Assembly (NCBI GenBank): GCA_963925735.1
Contig: CAWUUH010000024.1
Coordinates: 1-49,437, forward strand
Direction of reading: 5' to 3'
Length of the DNA: 49,437 nt
Source: UBA4582 sp013204195
GTDB lineage: Bacteria > Pseudomonadota > Gammaproteobacteria > Pseudomonadales > Azotimanducaceae
The notes below the pieces were generated by a model that was given only the letters and a program-made list of their open reading frames with translations, was not told the origin of the DNA and did no database searches. The position numbers and the translations under genes were made by a program. Shown here in pieces: positions 35,248 through 44,547 of the stretch; the stretch's first letter is position 1, and the number at the start of each line of letters is the position of its first letter.

Positions 35248-36180
35248 TTAGCCGATCAAGGCATCGAACGCGGGTACGGCGGTGAATAAATCCGCCACGA
35301 GACCATAATCAGCAACCTGGAATATCGGCGCATCAGCATCTTTGTTAATCGCGACGATGACCTTGCTGTCTTTCATGCCGGCAAGGTGCTGGATCGCACC
35401 ACTAATGCCAACAGCAATATACAGATCTGGCGCGACGATTTTACCTGTCTGTCCAACTTGCATATCGTTCGGCGCATAACCCGCGTCGACTGCGGCTCTC
35501 GATGCGCCAATGGCGGCACCCAGCTTGTCTGCTACCGACTCTAACAACTTGAAGTTGTCACCACTTTGCATGCCACGACCACCAGAAATAATGATACTGG
35601 CAGCGGTGAGTTCTGGGCGATCCATTTTCGCGATCTCATCCTGAACCCAGGTGCTCAATCCCGCATCTTTAACCGTATCCAGCGCTTCAATACTGGCGCT
35701 ACCGCCCTCTGCGGGCACGGCATCGTAAGCGGTACCGCGCACAGTAATCACCTTGATGGCATCGCTAGACTGAACAGTAGCAATGGCATTACCGGCGTAA
35801 ATAGGCCGCTCGAACGTATCAGCACTGACAACCAGGCTGATATCAGAAATCTGCGCAACATCTAACAGAGCAGCAACCCGAGGCATGAAATTCTTACCTG
35901 AGGTCGTAGTGACTGCAAGAATATGGCTGTATTCCGCACCGATGCTCACCACCAAATCGGCGATATTCTCGGCGAGGCTATGGCCGTAAACCGCGTTGTC
36001 TGCAACCCGCACCTTACTGACACCACCGATTTTCGCAGCAGCCTCAGCGGCGGCGGCACAATCAGCGCCGGCAACCAAGATTTCAATATCACCACCAATA
36101 GCCTGAGCCGCCGCAACGGCAACTAAAGTTGCGGGCTTAATTGATGCGTTATTGTGTTCCGCAATGACCAGAATACTCAT
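35248..36180 (-). CDS. etfA: Electron transfer flavoprotein alpha subunit
   Basis: 310 residues. The N-terminal domain starts SILVIAEHNNASIKPATL. The FAD-binding C-terminal domain has ASIIISGGRGMQSGDNFKLL near residue 195, AAIGASRAAVDAGYAPNDMQVGQTGK near 230 and YIAVGISGAIQHLAGMKDS near 265, all diagnostic. The heterodimer accepts electrons from acyl-CoA dehydrogenases and passes them to ETF:ubiquinone oxidoreductase. It overlaps etfB by 4 bases. Confidence 0.96.
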   Translation of the reverse strand: MSILVIAEHNNASIKPATLVAVAAAQAIGGDIEILVAGADCAAAAEAAAKIGGVSKVRVADNAVYGHSLAENIADLVVSIGAEYSHILAVTTTSGKNFMPRVAALLDVAQISDISLVVSADTFERPIYAGNAIATVQSSDAIKVITVRGTAYDAVPAEGGSASIEALDTVKDAGLSTWVQDEIAKMDRPELTAASIIISGGRGMQSGDNFKLLESVADKLGAAIGASRAAVDAGYAPNDMQVGQTGKIVAPDLYIAVGISGAIQHLAGMKDSKVIVAINKDADAPIFQVADYGLVADLFTAVPAFDALIG

Positions 36181-36929
36181 GAAATCACCTTTGCTTCATT
36201 CTTTAATTTGTCCACTAACGCTTCCACTGTCTCAACGATAATACCGGCCTTACGTTCGGCAGGTGGTGTCACCTTGAGGGTTTTAACTCTGGGTGTGACA
36301 TCAACGCCAAGGTCTTCAGGTGTCAGCACTTCTACGGGCTTTTTCTTCGCCTTCATAATGTTCGGCAAAGAGGCATATCGCGGTTCGTTGAGGCGCAAAT
36401 CAGTGGTCACGACAGCGGGCAATTTCACTGTAATCACTTCTAAGCCACCATCGATTTCACGAGTTACCGTTGCGGTGTCTTCGTTGAGCTCAATTTTCGA
36501 TGCAAATGTCGCCTGCGCAAGACCGGCCAATGCAGCAACCATCTGGCCAGTTTGACTGTTATCGCCATCAATTGCCTGCTTGCCAGTGATAATCAAACCG
36601 GGCTGCTCTTTATCAATAATCGCCTTAATGCACTTGGCGATGGCCAGCGGCTGCATCTCCACATCAGTTTCAATCAGGATGCCACGATCTGCGCCCAGCG
36701 CTAGACAGGTACGTATTTGTTCCTGACAGGCGCTGGTGCCGATGGAAAGAACAATCACTTCCTCAACTTTGCCGGCTTCCTTCAGACGCACGGCTTCTTC
36801 AATAGCAATCTCATCAAAAGGATTTACCGACATTTTTACATTATTTAGATCGACGCCACTGTTGTCACTCAGTACGCGAATACTCACGTTGTAGTCGACA
36901 ACACGCTTGGCTGTAACGAGAACTTTCAT
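36177..36929 (-). CDS. etfB: Electron transfer flavoprotein beta subunit
   Basis: 250 residues. It begins MKVLVTAKRVVDYNVSIRV and has the family signature VKMSVNPFDEIAIEEAVRLKE near residue 35. The AMP-binding part contains LIITGKQAIDGDNSQTGQMVA near 115, and the recognition loop lies near LPAVVTTDLRLNEPRYASLP. ATG 36929 has AGAGGA upstream; an ATG at 36983 would add a non-homologous leader. The gene is divergent from the ETF:ubiquinone oxidoreductase gene. Confidence 0.96.
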   Translation of the reverse strand: MKVLVTAKRVVDYNVSIRVLSDNSGVDLNNVKMSVNPFDEIAIEEAVRLKEAGKVEEVIVLSIGTSACQEQIRTCLALGADRGILIETDVEMQPLAIAKCIKAIIDKEQPGLIITGKQAIDGDNSQTGQMVAALAGLAQATFASKIELNEDTATVTREIDGGLEVITVKLPAVVTTDLRLNEPRYASLPNIMKAKKKPVEVLTPEDLGVDVTPRVKTLKVTPPAERKAGIIVETVEALVDKLKNEAKVIS

Positions 36930-37009
36930 GAAATTCCTCTGCAGGTCATTTGAAAAAAGGAGAGACAGCAGGCTTAATCGCAAAAACCAAAAGACTTACA
37001 ACTGTCGAC

Positions 37010-37022
37010 AATTATCGAGAGC
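37010..37022 (+). repeat. Direct repeat copy 1 (13 bases)
   Basis: AATTATCGAGAGC, identical to 37131-37143, 121 bases away in the same intergenic region. Confidence 0.85.
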
Positions 37023-37130
37023 GCGTATTCTGCCGTTTTATCGATTTTTGGTCAATAGGCAGCAATTTCCGCCGTGTATCGCTAACCTATTGATTATATA
37101 TGATAATTTTTGGATCACTGTGCTGGCTTT

Positions 37131-37143
37131 AATTATCGAGAGC
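37131..37143 (+). repeat. Direct repeat copy 2 (13 bases)
   Basis: AATTATCGAGAGC, the second copy; it lies between the arms of the ATCACTGTG/CACAGTGAT inverted repeat. Confidence 0.85.
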
Positions 37144-37236
37144 AATAGATCACAGTGATTTCCTTTCGGCCTCTAGTTTTCATACAATAGCGCGCAATTA
37201 TTTAGCGCTTACGCACAGTGACTGGGAGTACTTGCC

Positions 37237-38898
37237 GTGGAAAGAGAATCAATGGAATTTGATATAGTGGTTGTTGGCGGCGGTCCTGCCGGTCTAGCAA
37301 CAGCAATCCGGTTCGCCCAGCTAGCCGCCGAGGCAGGCGAGGAGTACAGCGTCTGCTTGGTGGAAAAGGGCTCGGAGATCGGCGCGCACATACTATCTGG
37401 CGCAGTGGTGGAACCCACGGCCTTAAATGAGCTGTTTCCTGACTGGAAGGCTATGGGGGCACCCTTAAACAACGCGGTCACTGACGACGATGTTTATTAT
37501 TTGATTGATGATCACCAAGGCATGCGTCTGCCGTCTTGGCTGGTGCCAACCCCCCTGCATAACCACGGCAACTATGCCACCAGCCTTGCGAACCTGTGCC
37601 GCTGGCTCGGCGCCCAAGCAGAAGAGCTGGGCGTCAATTTATTCCCAGGTTTTGCTGCCAGTGAAGTGCTTTATAACGAAGATGGCGCCATCAAGGGCAT
37701 TGCCACTGGTGATATGGGCGTTGGCGCCAACGGCGAACACAAATCGTCATTCCAGGCCGGATATGAACTACACGGTAAGTACACCGTTTTTGCGGAAGGT
37801 TGCCGCGGCCATCTTGGCAAACAATTGATCGAAAAATTTGACCTAGCGGCCGACTCACAAACCCAACACTACGGCATCGGGTTCAAGGAAATCTGGGATA
37901 TTAAGCCAGAGAAGCATGTACCCGGCAAGGTAGTCCATACTGTGGGCTGGCCCCTGGGGCATTTTCCCGGCCAGACACTGGGCGGTTCCTACATTTACCA
38001 CCTAGAGGACAACCAAATCGCCATCGGTCTTATCGTCGATCTCGGTTATAGCAATCCACACTTGAGTCCTTTCGACGAATTTCAGCGTTTCAAGCAACAT
38101 AAATTTATCAAACACTACCTCGAAGGCGGCAAACGCATTGCTTACGGGGCACGTGCCGTGATCAAGGGTGGACTGACGGCGTTACCGAAACTCGTCATGC
38201 CGGGCGGCTTGCTCGTCGGTGACGACGCCGGCTTTTTGAACAACCTGAAGCAGAAAGGCACCCATACCGCCATGAAATCAGGGATGCTAGCAGCGGAATC
38301 GGTCTTCGCCGCGCTCAAATCGGGTTCTCAAGGCTTTGAAACTCTCGACAGTTACCCGGCGGCCTTTAAGACATCCTGGCTCCACGAAGAATTATATGTG
38401 GCCCGTAACACCTCATCGTGGCTGCATAAGTTCGGCCTTTTCTTCGGCTCAGCATTGACCTGGGTAGATCAATACATCTTCCGCGGCGAGATGCCCATCA
38501 CCTTATCCGACCCTACACCTGACTACGCTACCTTGAAGCCGGCGAACAAGTCAGAGAAGATTGATTATCCGAAGCCCGACGGCGTGATCAGCTTCGATAA
38601 GTTGAGCTCCGTTTTCCTGACCAACACATTTCATGAAGAAGACCAGCCCTGCCATCTGCAGTTGCGCGACCCAACGATACCTATTAGTTCCAACCTACCT
38701 TTATTTGACGAGCCTGCACAGCGCTACTGCCCTGCTGGTGTTTATGAAGTTATTGACGAACCAAATGGCGACAAGCGTTTTCAGATCAATGCGCAGAACT
38801 GTATTCACTGCAAAACCTGCGACATCAAAGACCCAGCGCAGAATATCAACTGGGTGGTACCCGAAGGCACCGGCGGCCCAAACTACGGCAACATGTAG
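37237..38898 (+). CDS. Electron transfer flavoprotein:ubiquinone oxidoreductase
   Basis: 553 residues. The inner-membrane-associated enzyme moves electrons from ETF to ubiquinone. The FAD motif is DIVVVGGGPAGLATAIR near residue 10; GSEIGAHILSGAVVEP near 47 and KGGLTALPKLVMPGGLLVGDDAGF near 310 are typical. The 4Fe-4S cluster Cys residues are in RYCPAGVYEV and NCIHCKTCDIKDP near the C-terminus, which ends WVVPEGTGGPNY. GTG 37237 has GGAG 8 bases upstream; ATG 37252 is the alternative. Divergent from its partner genes etfBA, with which it forms one electron route. Confidence 0.95.
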   Translation: MERESMEFDIVVVGGGPAGLATAIRFAQLAAEAGEEYSVCLVEKGSEIGAHILSGAVVEPTALNELFPDWKAMGAPLNNAVTDDDVYYLIDDHQGMRLPSWLVPTPLHNHGNYATSLANLCRWLGAQAEELGVNLFPGFAASEVLYNEDGAIKGIATGDMGVGANGEHKSSFQAGYELHGKYTVFAEGCRGHLGKQLIEKFDLAADSQTQHYGIGFKEIWDIKPEKHVPGKVVHTVGWPLGHFPGQTLGGSYIYHLEDNQIAIGLIVDLGYSNPHLSPFDEFQRFKQHKFIKHYLEGGKRIAYGARAVIKGGLTALPKLVMPGGLLVGDDAGFLNNLKQKGTHTAMKSGMLAAESVFAALKSGSQGFETLDSYPAAFKTSWLHEELYVARNTSSWLHKFGLFFGSALTWVDQYIFRGEMPITLSDPTPDYATLKPANKSEKIDYPKPDGVISFDKLSSVFLTNTFHEEDQPCHLQLRDPTIPISSNLPLFDEPAQRYCPAGVYEVIDEPNGDKRFQINAQNCIHCKTCDIKDPAQNINWVVPEGTGGPNYGNM

Positions 38899-38902
38899 GT
38901 GA

Positions 38903-38948
38903 CTGGCGGGTAAGCACTGCAAGGTGCCTGCTCGCCAGATGGCTTTTT
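38903..38948 (+). terminator. Terminator after the ETF-QO gene
   Basis: CTGGCG (38903-38908) pairs with CGCCAG (38933-38938), and inside it GCAC (38914-38917) pairs with GTGC (38924-38927) around a six-base loop. Five T residues (38944-38948) follow after a five-base spacer. The stem has an internal loop, so it is moderate rather than strong. Confidence 0.6.
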
Positions 38949-39008
38949 GTTATGTGAGCGTCTGCACTGCGGGCGCTACCATCGACCACTGAGATCAGCT
39001 CGTCCGCC

Positions 39009-39605
39009 TCAGACGTCAGCGCCGTCAACTTCTGTCGCGCGCTGGATGGCAAAAAATGCGCCACTACTCCAGACTCCATACCAGGCTTCGCCATCAACCT
39101 GCCCGATGCTGAGCAGCGCCATCAATTGGTAATAGACACTCCTTGCTAACCTAGCACGCAAACCTTCACGCACCTCCACAAAGGGGACCAGTGATCCATC
39201 GGCCATCTGCTCAACCGTGATGGGATGCGCCAAATCAGCACTCACCTGATCGGCAACGTTCGTCGTAAAGCGTAAGACCTGGGATTCATTGTCGTCAATA
39301 ACACTCATCAGAATAGCCTCAAAGGGCGCCTGCGCGACCCGGATTCGGCACTTTTCCACTGGCGTCACCAAGTAGTAATGACCATCCGACTCAAGCCTCA
39401 TTACCGTTGAAAACAGGCGCACCAGCCGTTGACGCTTGATCGGCGCGCCCTCGTGATACCAGCTGCCATCGGCTTTAATCTCGATATCGATATCACTGAC
39501 GTGCTCTGGATGCCACAGATGTAAGGGGGGCGGCTCGGTTGTCGTCATCTGCGCCAGTTCGCCGAGCAGCGAATAGGGTGCACCTTGTTTCTCAGACTGA
39601 GTCAT
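39009..39605 (-). CDS. DUF1285-domain protein
   Basis: 198 residues. The pattern IDIEIKADGSWYHEGAPIKR, then RLVRLFSTVMRLESDGHYYLVTPVEKC, matches DUF1285 proteins of Proteobacteria, a small two-domain beta-rich cytoplasmic family of unknown function. Length is normal for the family (about 180-200). It has no signal or membrane segment. Its nearest minus-strand neighbour upstream is moaA, 224 bases away, so co-transcription is doubtful. Confidence 0.8.
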   Translation of the reverse strand: MTQSEKQGAPYSLLGELAQMTTTEPPPLHLWHPEHVSDIDIEIKADGSWYHEGAPIKRQRLVRLFSTVMRLESDGHYYLVTPVEKCRIRVAQAPFEAILMSVIDDNESQVLRFTTNVADQVSADLAHPITVEQMADGSLVPFVEVREGLRARLARSVYYQLMALLSIGQVDGEAWYGVWSSGAFFAIQRATEVDGADV

Positions 39606-39829
39606 TTGCCACCTCTAAAAACTGCGACCGTCAATCAATGATTGTCCTCAGGTCGTCGTAGGATTCCCGTTACCGGTCATTGCCCAATGGGCATCGCCAT
39701 TGATATCGGGCTGACTATTGCTGGCGCAACGAATTTAATAGTGTCACTAATTTGGTAGTGTGAATACGCAGATTGTCGCAGCACAGACTGGCCGCGGCAG
39801 GAAAATAAGGGCCAATCTGATCAACCCCT
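39606..39829. other. Intergenic region between moaA and the DUF1285 gene
   Basis: 224 bases, both flanking genes on the minus strand. Just after moaA a weak hairpin (AAGGG/CCCTT in the minus strand) is followed by ATTTT and may end its transcript. The rest should hold the DUF1285 promoter; I could not identify it. Confidence 0.35.
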
Positions 39830-40792
39830 TTAGCCGCCGATAAACTTCATCACCGTGACTTCGCCTTCAAAGGCGAGCTTTTTGTCAGTCAGCGCACTCA
39901 CCAGAATATTCTGCAGCTTCGGTAGCGCCAGGTGTGAAGGCAGGTCAAGCAGATCAGTTATCGATTGGCGTCGACTGCTGCTGAGGCAGCCATACAGATA
40001 ACCATCAGAAGACAAGCGTAGTCGAGTGCAGGAACTGCAGAAAGGCTCGCTTTCGTTGGCTATCACACCGAATACGCCCCTGCCTGGCACCTGAAATCTG
40101 ACCGAGGTTGAATCATAAGGCGCATCCGTCCGCGCAAACTCATACTTCTCGGCGATAATATCCAGCAAAGATTGCATGGAGATAAAGTCTGACTGAAAGG
40201 CATTACCCTTGACCAGGTGACCCATGCGCATCAGCTCGATATAGCGCAATTCAATCCCTCGATCGAGACAATAGTCCAACATGGCGAGAACGTCACTGTG
40301 GTTCTGGGTGCGCAATGGCACCATGTTGATCTTCACCTTGATGCCGTCCGCCAGCAAACCATCGATGCCCTCCAGCACAGTACCAAGATCTCCGCCTCTG
40401 GCTATCTGTTGGAACCGCATCGGATTGAGGGTATCGAGACTGACGTTGATACGCTTGATGCCTGACTCACGAATCACTTCCCGTTTTCGGCCGAGCAGCT
40501 GACCATTGGTCGTCAGACTGACATCGGCAAGGGGTAACGCCATAACACCCAGCAGAAACTCATCAAATTTCGGCGTCACCAGCGGCTCACCGCCAGTAAT
40601 TCGAAGTTTATCGATACCCGCCGCTTGCTGTAAGAGCTTCACGCCCTTGAGCAACTCCGTCGCGGGCAGTTCGTTTCGAGCAGGCTGAAGCCTCTTACCA
40701 TCGGGTACGCAATAGGTGCAGGCATAGTTGCACGCCGCAGTAAGGCTTACTCGAAGGTTTCGAAATCGTCTGCCTAACTTGTCGACAATCAT
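39830..40792 (-). CDS. moaA: GTP 3',8-cyclase MoaA, molybdopterin biosynthesis
   Basis: 320 residues. This radical-SAM enzyme starts molybdenum cofactor synthesis from GTP. The N-terminal SAM cluster is CNYACTYC (CxxxCxxC) near residue 20, followed by DKLRITGGEPLVTP. The second cluster's Cys residues are in EPFCSSCTRLRLSSDGYLYGC near 255-275. The essential C-terminal Gly-Gly is present (MKFIGG). No other moa gene is next to it, so the pathway is dispersed. Confidence 0.95.
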   Translation of the reverse strand: MIVDKLGRRFRNLRVSLTAACNYACTYCVPDGKRLQPARNELPATELLKGVKLLQQAAGIDKLRITGGEPLVTPKFDEFLLGVMALPLADVSLTTNGQLLGRKREVIRESGIKRINVSLDTLNPMRFQQIARGGDLGTVLEGIDGLLADGIKVKINMVPLRTQNHSDVLAMLDYCLDRGIELRYIELMRMGHLVKGNAFQSDFISMQSLLDIIAEKYEFARTDAPYDSTSVRFQVPGRGVFGVIANESEPFCSSCTRLRLSSDGYLYGCLSSSRRQSITDLLDLPSHLALPKLQNILVSALTDKKLAFEGEVTVMKFIGG

Positions 40793-40884
40793 TGCCTATC
40801 CCTTTTTGATCTGCGGATTATTGCATGCTTTGCGATCAGGATATAGCCGTCAACCAAAATCCCGGCGTTGCGCCAGAAACGTCC

Positions 40885-42306
40885 TCACTCGGTTTCCCCT
40901 GTATCCCCAACAACGGACCCTTCAAGCAACTTCCTTCGCAGTTGCTCAACAAAACCATGGACCCAGAAGACCCGATTCGAACCCTTGACCAGAATCTGCG
41001 CATCAGGCTCCAGCTTCTCAAGCAATTGGGTGAGATCAATGTCAGCCGCACTATCCACATGCCCCCAATAGCGCTCACCCAACAGTGACCGATTCCAGGA
41101 CTGAAAGCCATCACCGACGGTGATCACACCATCGAGACCAGCGCAATCGGCCTGCAACGCCTCGTGTAACGCCTGACTGGCAGGGCCCAACTCGAGCATT
41201 TCGCCGAGAATGGCGACCTTTTGCCGACCTTCATCAGCACTGGCCAAAGATTGCAGCGCGTAGCCCATGCTTACCGGGTTGGCATTGTAGCTGTCGTCTA
41301 GCAGGCTCACGCCACCAATCACAAGTTCATTACCGCGACCGGTGGGCATCAACAAAGTCGGCATACAGTCCAGGGCTGCCTCTAGGTCAGCACCGAGCGC
41401 CAGCAGCACGGCAAAACTGGCTAAGGATGTCAGCACCCGGTGCTCGCCACCGGCACTCAGGCGATACTGCCAGCTGCGCTCACCCACCGTTACACACACC
41501 AGCGTATGGTCAGCATGGTAGGTTGGCACGCCTCTGACATCCGCCGCCGCCGTTAAGCCGAAGCGCAGGATATGCTTTGCCGTGACGCCATCCAATGGCA
41601 GCGTGTCGAGTACTACCAGACTGCCACCGGGTTTCAACCCGGCACAGATTGAGAGTTTTTCCTGTCTGATACCCTCTAGGTCATCGAAATAACCGAGGTG
41701 CGCCGGCAGGACATTCAACACCAGTGCTACATCCATATTCACCAATTCGGCCAGCGGCTGAATTTCGCCCGGATGATTCATGCCTATTTCAAACACACCA
41801 AAGTCACTGGTCGCTGGCATGCGCGCGAGTGACAACGGCACCCCCCAGTGATTATTAAAGCTGCCGATGGAGGCGTGGGTTTGACCCTGCGCCTCGAGCA
41901 AACCTTCAATCCATTGGCGGGCAGTGGTTTTGCCACTACTGCCGGTGATACCCACCACTTGGCCATTCATGCGTTGCCGCGCAGACCGACCCAGACACCA
42001 CAAACCGTCCAAGGTATCCGCAACTTGTAGCTGCGGGATCGATTGCGCCTGCTGCCGAGCCACCATCAGGCCACTGGCGCCAGCTTCAATCGCAGCGGGA
42101 ATAAAGTCATGACCGTCACGGGCCCCGCTGCTGGCTGACTTGAACTGTGGACCCGGATCTCCGGCAAGTGCGATAAACAGATCACCGGCCTGAACCTGGC
42201 GGGAATCAATACAGATACCCTGGATATCTGGCCCTGGCGTGGGCGCCAAACCACAGGCAATACAGAGTTGCGGCCAATGCCAAAGCGTCTCATCATCGCG
42301 CCTCAT
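40885..42306 (-). CDS. murF: UDP-MurNAc-tripeptide:D-Ala-D-Ala ligase MurF (outside the dcw cluster)
   Basis: 473 residues. A Mur ligase: N-terminal substrate domain ICIDSRQVQAGDLFIALAG, ATP loop VVGITGSSGKTTARQWIEGL near residue 115, GSFNNHWGVPLSLAR, and EIGMNHPGEI near 165. The third domain has LLDDSYNANPVSMGYAL near 340, diagnostic of MurF rather than MurC, D or E. It adds D-Ala-D-Ala in peptidoglycan precursor synthesis. No other cell-wall or division gene is near it, unlike the usual dcw location. It overlaps the upstream acetyltransferase gene by four bases. It may be the only MurF, or a second specialised one. Confidence 0.92.
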   Translation of the reverse strand: MRRDDETLWHWPQLCIACGLAPTPGPDIQGICIDSRQVQAGDLFIALAGDPGPQFKSASSGARDGHDFIPAAIEAGASGLMVARQQAQSIPQLQVADTLDGLWCLGRSARQRMNGQVVGITGSSGKTTARQWIEGLLEAQGQTHASIGSFNNHWGVPLSLARMPATSDFGVFEIGMNHPGEIQPLAELVNMDVALVLNVLPAHLGYFDDLEGIRQEKLSICAGLKPGGSLVVLDTLPLDGVTAKHILRFGLTAAADVRGVPTYHADHTLVCVTVGERSWQYRLSAGGEHRVLTSLASFAVLLALGADLEAALDCMPTLLMPTGRGNELVIGGVSLLDDSYNANPVSMGYALQSLASADEGRQKVAILGEMLELGPASQALHEALQADCAGLDGVITVGDGFQSWNRSLLGERYWGHVDSAADIDLTQLLEKLEPDAQILVKGSNRVFWVHGFVEQLRRKLLEGSVVGDTGETE

Positions 42307-42797
42307 TGGGGACGCCGCGCAGCCAGACCAGGCTCGATAAGATGCAAGACCATATTTAAGGCATCAATTCCTTGGGCATAATAGCCCTTCCTGCGCTTCT
42401 CAATACGAAAACCCAGGCGCTGATAAAATGCCTGCGCCCCATCACTGTCACTGCGTACCTCCAGGCCGATAGTCGCCAAACCCGCCACTCGAGCGGATGC
42501 TAGCAGCCATTGTAGTAACTGCCGAGCATGCCCTCGACGGCGGTAGCCAGGATCCGTGGCGAGCAAATTAAGATGGCCGTGGATCTCGTGATACTCCATC
42601 AGGGCAAAGGCCACCAGGTTGTTGTCTTCACGCGCCACCAACACGACAGAGTCTGGATCACGAATCATTGACAGGACTCTGGATGGCTTCCAGCGCCAGG
42701 GCAAACCGAACTCGATCAGGTCTTTCGACATCGCCGCGATCAGCAGTGCATCCTGGTCTCGAGCAATCTCAATGGTGACTTTTGAATCTGTGCGCAT
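42303..42797 (-). CDS. GNAT-family N-acetyltransferase (RimI-like)
   Basis: 164 residues, a single GNAT domain. The acetyl-CoA loop is DPGYRRRGHARQLLQWLL near residue 85. It is preceded by the strand GHLNLLATDP and followed by IGLEVRSDSDGAQAFYQRLGFR, as in RimI and relatives. The acceptor could be a protein N-terminus or a small amine. Its stop overlaps the murF start, so a link to cell-wall precursors is possible but unproven. Confidence 0.85.
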   Translation of the reverse strand: MRTDSKVTIEIARDQDALLIAAMSKDLIEFGLPWRWKPSRVLSMIRDPDSVVLVAREDNNLVAFALMEYHEIHGHLNLLATDPGYRRRGHARQLLQWLLASARVAGLATIGLEVRSDSDGAQAFYQRLGFRIEKRRKGYYAQGIDALNMVLHLIEPGLAARRPQ

Positions 42798-42891
42798 CTA
42801 GGGGTCCATTCCAGGCCTTGAGTGAATAGTGCAATTCTACCTGCCTGCTAGCCCCGCGCCTACCATCGGCGTGGGGCAGACTGCTCGGTGA

Positions 42892-44547
42892 CTATTGACC
42901 CGCCCCGCTGTCAGCGCGTTCGGCTTCCACTCGGAGTAAATATTTTTGTACCTTACCGGTAGAGGTCTTAACCAAGGGTCCGAAGATCACGGTCTTAGGC
43001 ACTTTGAAGCGGGCCAGGTGCTCACGGCAATACTCAATCACTTCCGTTGCGGTCAAAGACTCACCAGGCTTGAGCGTGACAAAGGCACAAGGATGCTCAC
43101 CCCATTTTTCATCCGTCCGGGCAACCACCGCCGCCTCAAGTATCTTCGGATGCCTGAACAGCGTGTCCTCTATTTCGATACTCGATATATTTTCACCGCC
43201 GCTGATAATGATATCTTTGGAACGATCTTTGATCTGGATATAACCATCCGGATGACATACCGCCAGATCACCAGAATGAAACCAGCCGCCGGAAAATGCC
43301 TCTTCAGTGGTACCGGGATTTTTCAGATAACCTTTCATCACGATATTACCGCGCATGAAAATTTCGCCCTGAGTGACGCCGTCCCAAGGCACTGGCACTA
43401 ATGACTCGGGGTCGGCGACCATAACACTGCCACCCAATATCGATACGATTCCCTGCCGAGCCTTTAAAGCGGCCTGCTCCTGCTCGGGCAGACTATTCCA
43501 TTCGTCACGCCAGGCAGAAACAATCATCGGCCCGTATGTCTCTGTCAGACCGTAGACATGAATAACGTCGAAACCCAGTTTTTCCATGCCCTGTATCACC
43601 GCTGCTGGCGGCGCAGCACCCGCCGTCATGACTTTGATACTATAATCGCTGGCCGGTTGATTAATACCCTGACGAATATTATCTGGGGCATTGAGCAATG
43701 TATTCAGAACCACTGGCGCGCCACAGAAGTGCGTCACACCCTGTTGCCGAAACGCGTCAAAGACGGCCTCTTCACGGACGTGGCGCAAACAAATCGTGGT
43801 GCCAACCGTTGCCGCCAGAGTCCAAGGGAAGCACCAGCCATTACAATGAAACATCGGCAGCGTCCAAAGATAGCGGGGATGCATGCCCATCTCCCACGTC
43901 AACGCGTTATTCGTCGCATTCAAATAAGCGCCGCGATGATGAAACACGACCCCTTTCGGATTTCCAGTCGTGCCTGAGGTGTAATTCAGGGAAATCGCAT
44001 CCCACTCATCCGCGGGCATCGGCCATTCGAAGTCCGGGTCACCAGACGCCAATAGATCATCGAAAGTCATGGACCCAATCAGTTCACCACTATCGAATAA
44101 GGGATCCTCCACATCGACCACCAAAATATCTCGCTCGATTAATTTCAATGCGGCTTTAACGACCTCAGAAAACTCCCGATCGGTAAATAATACTTGAGCC
44201 TCGGCATGCTCCAGGATAAAGGCGACCGTGGCGGCATCTAGCCTCGTATTAATCGCATTCAATACAGCACCGGTCATTGGCACAAAAAAATGCGCCTCGA
44301 ACATCTCTGGAATGTTGGGCAACATCACGGCCACCGTATCACCAGCACCAATACCCCGTTGCGCCAGGGCTGAAGCCATGGTCACACAGCGTCGATACAT
44401 CTCGCCCCAACTACGCTGCAAGTCGCCGTGAACCGTCGCCGTCGCGTTGGGATAAAGACTCGCGGCCCGCTCGAAAAAGCTCAGCGGTGTCAGCGGGGCA
44501 AAATTCGCCGGGTTCTTATCCAGCCCTTGTTGATAAATATTGGTCAT
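42892..44547 (-). CDS. Acyl-CoA ligase (AMP-binding enzyme)
   Basis: 551 residues. Motifs in order: ATP loop YTSGTTGNPKGVVFHHRG near residue 180, YGLTETYGP near 325, WFHSGDLAV near 415, and DRSKDIIISGGENISSIEIE near 435. The C-terminal catalytic Lys is in KTSTGKVQKYLL. The N-terminus (NIYQQGLDKNPANFAPLTPLSFFERAA) matches medium/short-chain acyl-CoA ligases related to DmdB, the methylmercaptopropionate ligase of marine bacteria. The exact acid is unknown. ATG 44547 has AGGTGA 4 bases upstream; ATG 44562 is the alternative. Confidence 0.9.
   Translation of the reverse strand: MTNIYQQGLDKNPANFAPLTPLSFFERAASLYPNATATVHGDLQRSWGEMYRRCVTMASALAQRGIGAGDTVAVMLPNIPEMFEAHFFVPMTGAVLNAINTRLDAATVAFILEHAEAQVLFTDREFSEVVKAALKLIERDILVVDVEDPLFDSGELIGSMTFDDLLASGDPDFEWPMPADEWDAISLNYTSGTTGNPKGVVFHHRGAYLNATNNALTWEMGMHPRYLWTLPMFHCNGWCFPWTLAATVGTTICLRHVREEAVFDAFRQQGVTHFCGAPVVLNTLLNAPDNIRQGINQPASDYSIKVMTAGAAPPAAVIQGMEKLGFDVIHVYGLTETYGPMIVSAWRDEWNSLPEQEQAALKARQGIVSILGGSVMVADPESLVPVPWDGVTQGEIFMRGNIVMKGYLKNPGTTEEAFSGGWFHSGDLAVCHPDGYIQIKDRSKDIIISGGENISSIEIEDTLFRHPKILEAAVVARTDEKWGEHPCAFVTLKPGESLTATEVIEYCREHLARFKVPKTVIFGPLVKTSTGKVQKYLLRVEAERADSGAGQ

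Larger units (their letters stand above)
36930..37236. promoter_or_regulatory. Divergent control region between etfBA and the ETF-QO gene
   Basis: The 307 bases hold a perfect 13-base direct repeat, AATTATCGAGAGC, at 37010-37022 and 37131-37143. There is also a 9-base inverted repeat, ATCACTGTG at 37114-37122 and CACAGTGAT at 37151-37159. A minus-strand TATAAT (37093-37098) and a plus-strand TACAAT (37184-37189) are good -10 candidates for the two sides, and each arm of the inverted repeat lies near the corresponding -35 position. A regulator that controls both units is a plausible reading, not proven. Confidence 0.5.

Noticed and set aside
43558..44159. Two overlapping plus-strand ORFs (139 and 153 residues) within the acyl-CoA ligase
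   Set aside because: Antisense to a complete AMP-binding enzyme; codon use and composition give no support.
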